A DNA stretch of 64,000 bases from Gymnothorax reevesii (lineage: Eukaryota > Chordata > Actinopteri > Anguilliformes > Muraenidae), in contig CM056587.1 of assembly GCA_029721435.1 (NCBI GenBank), positions 14,789,667 to 14,853,666 on the forward strand, written 5' to 3'. A program made the translations under genes and the position numbers. Positions 51,801 to 60,800 of this stretch are shown one piece after another. The first letter of the stretch is position 1; the number at the start of each line of letters is the position of its first letter. A model generated the notes under the pieces. That model did no database searches and was not told where the DNA came from. It saw nothing but the letters and a program-made list of their open reading frames with translations.

Positions 51801-54800
51801 GCTGTTAGATTGCCTGGCGAGAGAAGTCGTGTCTTCACTAGCCAATGGATTATTACTGCAATTGGAAAATGTGTCAATAAAGGAAAATGATTGAGAACTG
51901 ACCCGGACTAATTGTTGTCATAAAGGGATGTTCTGTGCCCAATAATTTCCAGTTCTGGTGCCGCCACTGACATATTCCTAATGCTTAGAATGTTAATAAA
52001 TGATGTGGCTATAACATATTCCTAGTGCTATAAATGTTTGTGGGCTTCGCTGTTAAACCGCATTCCAAGTGCCATGAATATTTGCAAACTCTGCTGTTGG
52101 AGCACATTTCCAGTGCTAAGAACGTTTGTAGACTTTACTGTAATTGCATACTCCTTGTGCCAGGAAGTTGTACCCTTTTGAGCAGTAAAATGGCCAACCA
52201 AAAAGGGTAAAACAGAGAGGGGTGCGCATGGGATGCCAGTCGTCATCGTTTAAGTGTATAGAGATATCATGGGCCTGATATCCATGACACATTGATGAAG
52301 GAAGGTGCCCACCTGATGACTCCAATGACGCAAATGTCCCTTTCCGCCACTCACACTCAACCTAACTGATTATTAGTCCCCATCCGGAAACGGAGTGGAC
52401 TATAGGATTGCACTCCGTCCGTCCGTCCGTCCGTCCGCATTCGTGTCTGCTCCATAACTTCAATATCGTATGACCTAGGAACATCAAAGTTGGTGTGTGG
52501 ATGCATCTTGGGGAGAGGGTGCAAGATGGAGACTGAGGACTGCAAGATGAAGTCCTAAATGTGCTAAACTCAGCCTTCCTTGGATAACTTAATATTTATT
52601 GCGCGTGTGCATTCCCTCTTTGGAGTAAATGACTTAATAACTTTTTTTGTCTGTGCTCTCATTCAGCTCTTATTCAGAATTCCATTTTTGACTCAGTGAT
52701 TGCCTTCACAATTGTGGGGGTTGACTTGATGCTCACTGATTGGAGGGAATGGGAGTGTGACACTGTGATTGGGTGGAAATGGTGCGACGTGTGATTCCGT
52801 GTCTCCCAGGGTCTCTGCACCTGATCAGATCTTCCTTCCCATCGCAAACTGGCAGCCTAAAGAGACCCCTGTGATGGAGGATGATATTGGACCTCTCATT
52901 CAGCATGTATATGAGGTCAGAGCCCTTCTTACACCACAGTTATTCTGTCAGTCATGTTTGAGGTCAGAGCCCTTGATTATACTTCCGCTATTTTCTCAGT
53001 CACGTGTCTGTAAGGTCACAGCCGTAATTATGCCACAGTGGTGCTGTCAGCCGCCACTTGTTTATGTGGTCAGAGCTCTTATCGCACTACAACAGTGATG
53101 TTATTGACCACGTCTGTGAGGTCATAGCCTTCAGTACATTACAGCATTGTTGTTAGTCACCCCTTTTCTGTGAGCTCAGAGCCCATTGTCGAGTCATGTC
53201 AAGTCAAGTCACATTTATTTATATATCACATTTAAAACAGCAGAAATTGACCTGAAGTGCTTTACAGTAGAGGCAAATGCATAAAATAAGACATAAGAAC
53301 AGAAATAAAACAATAGGCTAAAAAAAAAACCCATCAAAAGTCAGGAGATGAATAAATAAAATTAAGTAAGACATGGCAGAATTAAAATACAAATATATGT
53401 AATAATAATAAAAGTGGAACAGAAAACAGCAGATAATCATAAGAAAAGTGAACTTGACCAAGAAACCAAGTGGCAGCCTCAAACTGAGCCAAAAGCAAGA
53501 TTAAAAAGATCAATTGAAGAACAGTTTCTAATGTGTAATGGAAGATTATTCCAGAGACTGGGGGCAACAACTGAAAATGCACAACCAGTATTGAAAGAAG
53601 AATGAGGGACATGTGCAGTGAGTGTGCAGTGGACTCGCCTTGCTTACCGCTGATCACACAGCTGCTTCAGGTTGTGCCGACAGGGGTAAACCTGCCCATT
53701 TTCTGTCACAGCTCCGTAACAACGGTCCCAGCACCTTTAGCAAGGCCGTACTAGACATCGACTGGCCATATGGACTCCGAAACGGCTCCCTCCTCTACAT
53801 CACAAAGTACCTGGCAGACGGGCCCATCAAGTGCAGCACGGACATGGTGATCAACCCCCTCAACGTCCTGGTGCGTTTCCGGAAAGTTTGATTTTCTTAT
53901 GCGACACAACAAAAATTTACATTCCAAATTTTTGACTAACATGTTGTTTGTGAGATGCATATTAGACTTTCTGACCCAAGAAGGTAATGTAGGTAATTTT
54001 CAGTGAATTGGCATTTAAGCCCATACCCTGCTGGTTTTGAAATTAACTAGCGTTGAGCTTTGCTGCCCGGTGATAATGAGCATGTCTGTTTACCAGAACC
54101 CAAGATTTGGAGTCAAGAACACCACGGCGCCTGAACGAGGTCGAGCAGATGGGAGAAACCCCAGTCGCCTGCATCGCAGAGAGCTGAGGGAGAGTGCTCA
54201 GGGGCAGGGCCTGGAGACCCTGGTACCGCCTCCTTAACCAATCAAAACCTGTCACTATGGACCCTTCCTATCTCTTTATCCTATCAAAATCCTGATTATA
54301 TGGATCCACCCCCATTATCCAATGAAAACCCTGATAATATGGATATGCCCCCATTATCCAATGAAAAAGCATGATTATATGCACCACTTCCTCATCCAGT
54401 GAAAACGTTGACCAGACCACACTCATATAATATGAACCCTAGCCCTGATCAAATGGGCCCTCCCCACCCCTTATCCAATCAAACCCGGACAATGCAGTTT
54501 CATGTTTATGTGTACATGATGTGACAGTGTATGAGCATGTTTTTATGTATGCGATGTCATGGTGTACCTGCATGTTTCTGCGTACATGATGTCATGGTGT
54601 ACGTGCATGTTTCTGTGTACATGATTTCACACTGCCTGAGCATGTTTCCGTGTGTATGAACAGGACTGCTCCAGCGCAAAGTGTCTAAAGATCAGGTGTC
54701 AGGTGGGCCGTTTGGAGAGGGGGAAAAGCGCCATCTTGTTCATCCGTGCAAGGCTGGGTGTGGCTGTGTTTCTCACGGTGAGGCTGAACACGCACAGCTG

Positions 54801-57800
54801 GAGTAGTCTGAGGTACAGGTGCTGATATATGATATCACTAACCTATCTAACCTATCGCTCCTCAGGCGGAGAACCAGAACCGGTCATATAACGTGAGGTC
54901 AACAGCCACCTTCAGCGTGATTGAGATGCCTTATAAGAGGCTACAAACAGAGCTCCCCTCAAACTCCACCCAGGTGAGCTTCAAACTCCGCCCAAGTTAG
55001 TGTGTTAGAGTGAACAGGGCTGCTCTATAGGATGGAACAGGACTCCTCGTAGTGATGGAACTGGACTACTCTGCAGGATGGAACAGGACTGCTCTGCGAT
55101 AAAACAGGACTGGTATGTGAGGTGGAACAGGACTGCTGTGTGTGATGAAACAGGACTGCTGTGTGTGATGAAACAGGACTGTTGTGTGTAATGGGGAACA
55201 AGACTGTTCTACGTAATGGAAAAGTACAGTTTTTTGTTAAGGGGATCAAAAGTGCTGGCACAGGATTGCTCTAAGATGGAACAGCACTGCTCAGTGTACT
55301 GGCAAAGGAACATTGTGTGTATGATGAGGAACTAGAGTGTTGCATGTGCTGGATTAGTACTGTTCTGTGTGTAATGGAAAACTGGACTGTTTGTGCAATG
55401 GAAAATTACTGTTGTGTGTATTAGGGATCTGGACAACTGTTTGAAATGTGAACATGACTGCTCTGTGTGTTATGTGGAACAGTACTACTCTCCATGTGAC
55501 AAGTGTAATGTGAATATAGGCCAGTAGATGGCAGTGTTTACCTTTTTTTGTTAAGCTCAGACTGCAGTCATGTTTAGACATGTCCTGGACATGTCTGGGG
55601 CAAGTCTCAGAAAAGTAAAAAAAAGAGGTCTAAATGTGGGTGGGGTCTGCAAAAGAGTATATAAGGAATAGAATTGAGACATTAGAGGAGTAGTAGGAGA
55701 AATTGCAAGAAGATGACCAGACCTGCCATTCTGTTTAAGACCTGTGACGTTTCTTTTGTGGATTTCTTTGCCTGTGTTTGAGCATTTTCTTCATCCAGGA
55801 CATCACCAAGCCACCCCACAAAAAGGGACTGTAATTATTTCTGTTTTTTCTTATTTATCAATCTTGGTCTTTAGTTGTAGGTTGTTATTAGTCTTTGTCT
55901 TTGTTAAAAATTAAATGTGTTTTAGTTGTTAAAACTGTGTTTGTCATCCCTTGCTGTTGCTGTTGTGTTATAAATGTAATAACAAATTGGGGCCATAACA
56001 AATTGGGGGCTCGTCCGGGATAGACCATTGTGTGAGTAATTTATTGAAAATCTAACATTCCAAATTGTGAAATTGTTTTTGTGAATTTTCCTAGATATAT
56101 ATTGACAACAGCAATGGATGATTTCTTGGCATCACCAACCGTAGGGGTTTTGAAGTCTTTTAAAAAGACAGAACTGCTAGAAATTTGCAGACAGTTGGAG
56201 CTGACAGAGGTAAAACCAGCCATGCGAAAAGCAAGACTGGCTAGAGAGATAGTTGAATATTACATTGATGAAAATGTGTTTGCACCAGGAGATCTGGAAC
56301 AGTTTCCAGTGGAAAATCCAAATATAGAAATGGAACTTAAATTAAAAATGCTAGAGATTGAAAGGGAGGAAAGAGAAAAAGAAAGGGAGGAAAAAGAAAA
56401 ACAAAGAGAATTTGAGAGGGAAGAAAAAGAAAAACAAAGGCAGTTTGAGTTAGAAAAATTAGCAAGAGAAGAAAAACAAAGAGAATTTGAGAGAGAGAAA
56501 GAGGAAAGAGCAGAAAGAGAGAGACAGAGACAGAGAGATTTTGAATTAGAGAAATTCGATAGAGAAGAAAGACTCCAAATGGAGCAACTAAAAATTAAAA
56601 TTGAAGCTAAAAGTAAATTTTGTGCCAGTCAGGAGGTAAAACTGGTGCCTCCATTTTCAGAAAAGGATGTTGACAACTATTTCCAGTGTTTTGAAAAGGT
56701 AGCAAAGAGTTGCCAGTGGCCAAAGGAACACTGGCCTCTGATGTTGCAAACTGTCCTCAAGGGTAAAGCTCAACAAGCCTATTCGGCTTTGTCTGCAGAT
56801 GATTCCTCTGATTATGAGGTTGTCAAAAATGTTATTTTGAGAGCTTATGAGTTGGTTCCAGAGGCTTACCGACAGAAATTCAGAGGTCTGAAGAAATCTG
56901 AAAATCAGACTTATGTTGAATTTGCTAATGAGAAGCAGGTTTGCTTTGAGCGCTGGTGTACTTCTATGGAGGTCAAGGATGATTTCAACTCACTAAAAGA
57001 GATGGTGTTAGTTGAAGAATTCAAGAACTGTGTTAAGGATGATGTTAAGACCTACCTTAATGAGAAGCAAGCACTGAACTTGCAATCAGCTGCCAAATTT
57101 GCAGATGAATATGTTCTCACACATAAGTCCAAATTTCAGTCTAGCAGTAACAATAAATGGTCCCAATTTCAGAAAAAGGGTTACGGTGATACCCAAGATT
57201 CCTCACCCAAAGACAAAGACAAATCTGGTGATGGTGCTCAGAAATCCAGTAACAGGTCTGATCGAAGTGTGAAAGCTGACAGTGACAAAAGTGGTCTAGT
57301 TTGCAGTTATTGCAAGAAATCTGGTCATGTTACAACTAACTGTTGGTTCCTTAAAGCTAAGAAAGAAAAAGAAAAGGATACCAAACCAAATGCCTTTGTG
57401 AAAACAAGGTTAGAAACCCCTGAAGTAGATAACCAATCTGCTAAATTGCCTGCTTCTTGTGGGGCTAAAAAGCCTAATACAGCTGACTTTGTGAGGGAGG
57501 AATTTCTTCCATTTGTGTCAGAGGGATTTGTGGCTCTGAATGAGCATACTACTCCTGTCCCCATATATATCCTAAGGGATACCGGAGCTTCTCAGTCACT
57601 TTTGTTGATGGACTCCTTGGAGTTACGTGATGAGACCGCTTCAGGGGATTTCATACTTGTACAAGGTATTGAAGGGAGGACTGTATCTGTACCCCTGCGC
57701 TCTATATTTTTGAAGTCAGATTTAGTTACAGGACAGGTAAAGGTGGGACTTATGTCAAGTCTACCTATAAAGGGTGTTTCTCTGTTGCTAGGCAATGACC

Positions 57801-60800
57801 TGGCTGGGGGCAAAGTAGTTCCCGCCCTGTACATCTTACTTCACAGCCGAGCACTGAAAATGGGGATGAGGGCCCATCTCTGTATCCTTCTTGCGCAGTG
57901 ACTCGTGCTATGGCCAAGAAGGCTAAAGAAGATGATGTTGTGGTGCCGTCCAGTACATTGAATAGTCAGGACTCAGGTGGTTCGCCTCATGAGTCTGATT
58001 GGCCTACTATGGTTTCTCCGTTTGAGGACTTATCAGATACTTTTATCAGTTCTCTATTCAGCCAGCCGGATGGGTCTGGTGATTCTGATGTGTCTGGAGA
58101 CTTGTCTCTGTCCAGAAAGCGGTTGATTGAGGAGCAAACTAATGATCCTGAAATTGGTGTACTAAAGAGGAGAGCCCTTCCTGATAAAGAAATAGATGCA
58201 GTTCCAGTTGGGTATTATCTCAAGGATGGTGTGTTGATGCGGAAGTGGCGCCCTCCTGATATCCCTGCCAATGCAGATTGGGCAGTGGTCAGGCAAATTG
58301 TTGTTCCGAAGGTCTATAGGAATGAGATCTTAACAATGGCTCATAGTTTACCTTTAGGAGGTCATCTTGGTGTTAACAAGACTGTTGATAAGATCATGAA
58401 ACACTTCTTTTGGCCTGGGCTTCGGAAAGACGTTTCCAACTTTTGCAAAACCTGTCACACTTGTCAGGTAGTTGGAAAACACCAGTTAGACCCACCTGTA
58501 GCTCCATTGCAGCCTATCCCAGCATTTGGGGAGCCATTCTCTAGGGTCATTGTTGATTGCGTTGGTCCATTACCCAAGACTAGATCTGGAAATCAGTACT
58601 TGTTGACAATCATGTGTGCATCTACCAGATTCCCCGAAGCCATACCTCTACGTAACATCAAGGCAACTGCAATCTCGAAGGCTTTGATAAAGTTCTTCAC
58701 GTTGTTTGGTCTTCCCAGGGAAATTCAGTCAGACCAAGGTAGCAATTTCACTTCCAGATTGTTTCAGCAGGTTGTGTATGAACTAGGTGCAAAACAGATT
58801 CTTTCTAGTGCCTATCATCCAGAAAGTCAGGGTGCCTTAGAGCGGTTTCATTCCACTCTCAAGACAATGATGAGGACTTATTGTTATGACCATGAGAAAG
58901 ACTGGGATGAAGGTGTTCATTTGCTGTTGTTTGCAGCTAGAGAAGCAGTGCAGGAGTCTACTGGATTCAGTCCGTTTGAGCTAGTGTTTGGCCATGAAGT
59001 GAGAGGACCTTTGCTATTATTGAGTGAACAATGGCAAGAGGAAGAGCCGCACATCAGTCTGTTAGACTATGTTAGCAAGTTCAAGGAAAGATTGCGTGCA
59101 GCTTGTGACCTAGCCAAAGAGAACTTGAAATCAAGTCAGGGAAAAATGAAAACTTGGTATGATCATAAGGCTAGAAGCCGTGAGTTTAAACCAGGAGACA
59201 AGGTCCTTGTGTTGTTTCCCTTGCAGTCCAATCCATTGCAGGCTAGATTTCATGGTCCTTATGAAATTCTGACAAAACTCAATGATCTGAATTACATTGT
59301 GAAGACTCCAGATAGGAGAAAACCAAAACAATTGTGTCACATTAACATGCTGAAGCCTTATCATGACAGAAATGCTAGGGTTGCAGCTGTCACTTCAGAT
59401 TCTCCAATTGTCGAAACGTGTGAAGATGAGGGGGAGTTTCAAGATGGTGAACCAAGAATTAAAGCTGAAGTTCTTTCATGTAAATTGTCAAACACTGAAG
59501 TGTTGCAAAATCTTGATGTAAAACTCCAGCACTTAGAACCCTCACAGAGAGATCAGTTTGAAAGGTTGATCAAGAAATATGAGGATTTGTTTCCTGATGT
59601 TCCAAAGAGAGTTACTATAGCCTCTCATGATGTAGATGTTGGTGATGCCAAACCAATAAAACAGCATCCATACCGGATGAATCCTGAAAAGAGAAAGATT
59701 GCTGAGAAAGAGGTTGAGTACATGTTAAAACATGATTTTATCAGACCCTCCAACTCCGATTGGAGTTCACCCTGTGTGCTAGTTCCAAAACCTGATGGAA
59801 GTACTAGATTCTGTACAGATTATCGCAAAGTCAATGCTGTAACTAGAACTGATGTGTTTCCAATACCTAGGATTGATGATTGTATTGATAGTGTAGGGCA
59901 AGCAAAGTTTCTGACCAAGATTGATTTATTGAAGGGTTATTGGTGTGTGCCTTTAACTGAGAGGGCCAAGAGCATCTCTGCTTTTGCCACACCATCTGGA
60001 TTGTACCAGTATAAAGTCCTACCCTTTGGCATGAAAAATGCCCCAGCCACGTTCCAAAGGATAATACAGTCTACAATCGCCGGATTGCCACACACGGGTG
60101 CATACATCGATGACCTGATCACATGGAGTGACTCCTGGGAAGAACATCTAAAAGATGTAGAGACGTTGTTCCAGCGCCTGACCCAGGCTAACCTGACTGT
60201 TAACCTGAACAAGAGTGACTTTGGTTGTGCTACTGTCACCTATCTTGGCTACGTCATAGGCCAGGGTAAGGTGGCACCCATAAATGCTAAAGTCCAAGCC
60301 ATCATGGACTTTCCAGTTCCTGACAACAAAAAAGCTTTGCGCCGCTTCCTTGGAATGATCGGGTACTACCGCAAGTTCTGCAAGAACTTTGCTGAGATTG
60401 CTCTCAGTCTAACTAACCAACTGAAGAAAGGCATAAAGTTCACCTGGGATGATGCATGCCAGAGAGCCTTCGATCGCCTGAAGTCTCTGCTGTGTCACTT
60501 CCCCGTGCTCAAATCTCCTGACTTCAACAAACCGTTCTCCATCGCGGTCGATGCTAGCGACCAAGCTTGTGGATCTGTGCTCCTACAGAGAAGTGACTCT
60601 GATGACATTGAGCATCCCGTGGCATACTTCTCCAGGAAGTTCAATCGCCACCAAAGGAACTATTCCACAATAGAGAAGGAACTGTTGGCTCTGGTCCTTT
60701 CTTTACAACACTTTGAGGTTTATGTTTGTACAGGACAAAAGCCAATGATTGTGTACACTGACCACAATCCGTTAATGTTTTTGAGTAAGATGAAAAACAA

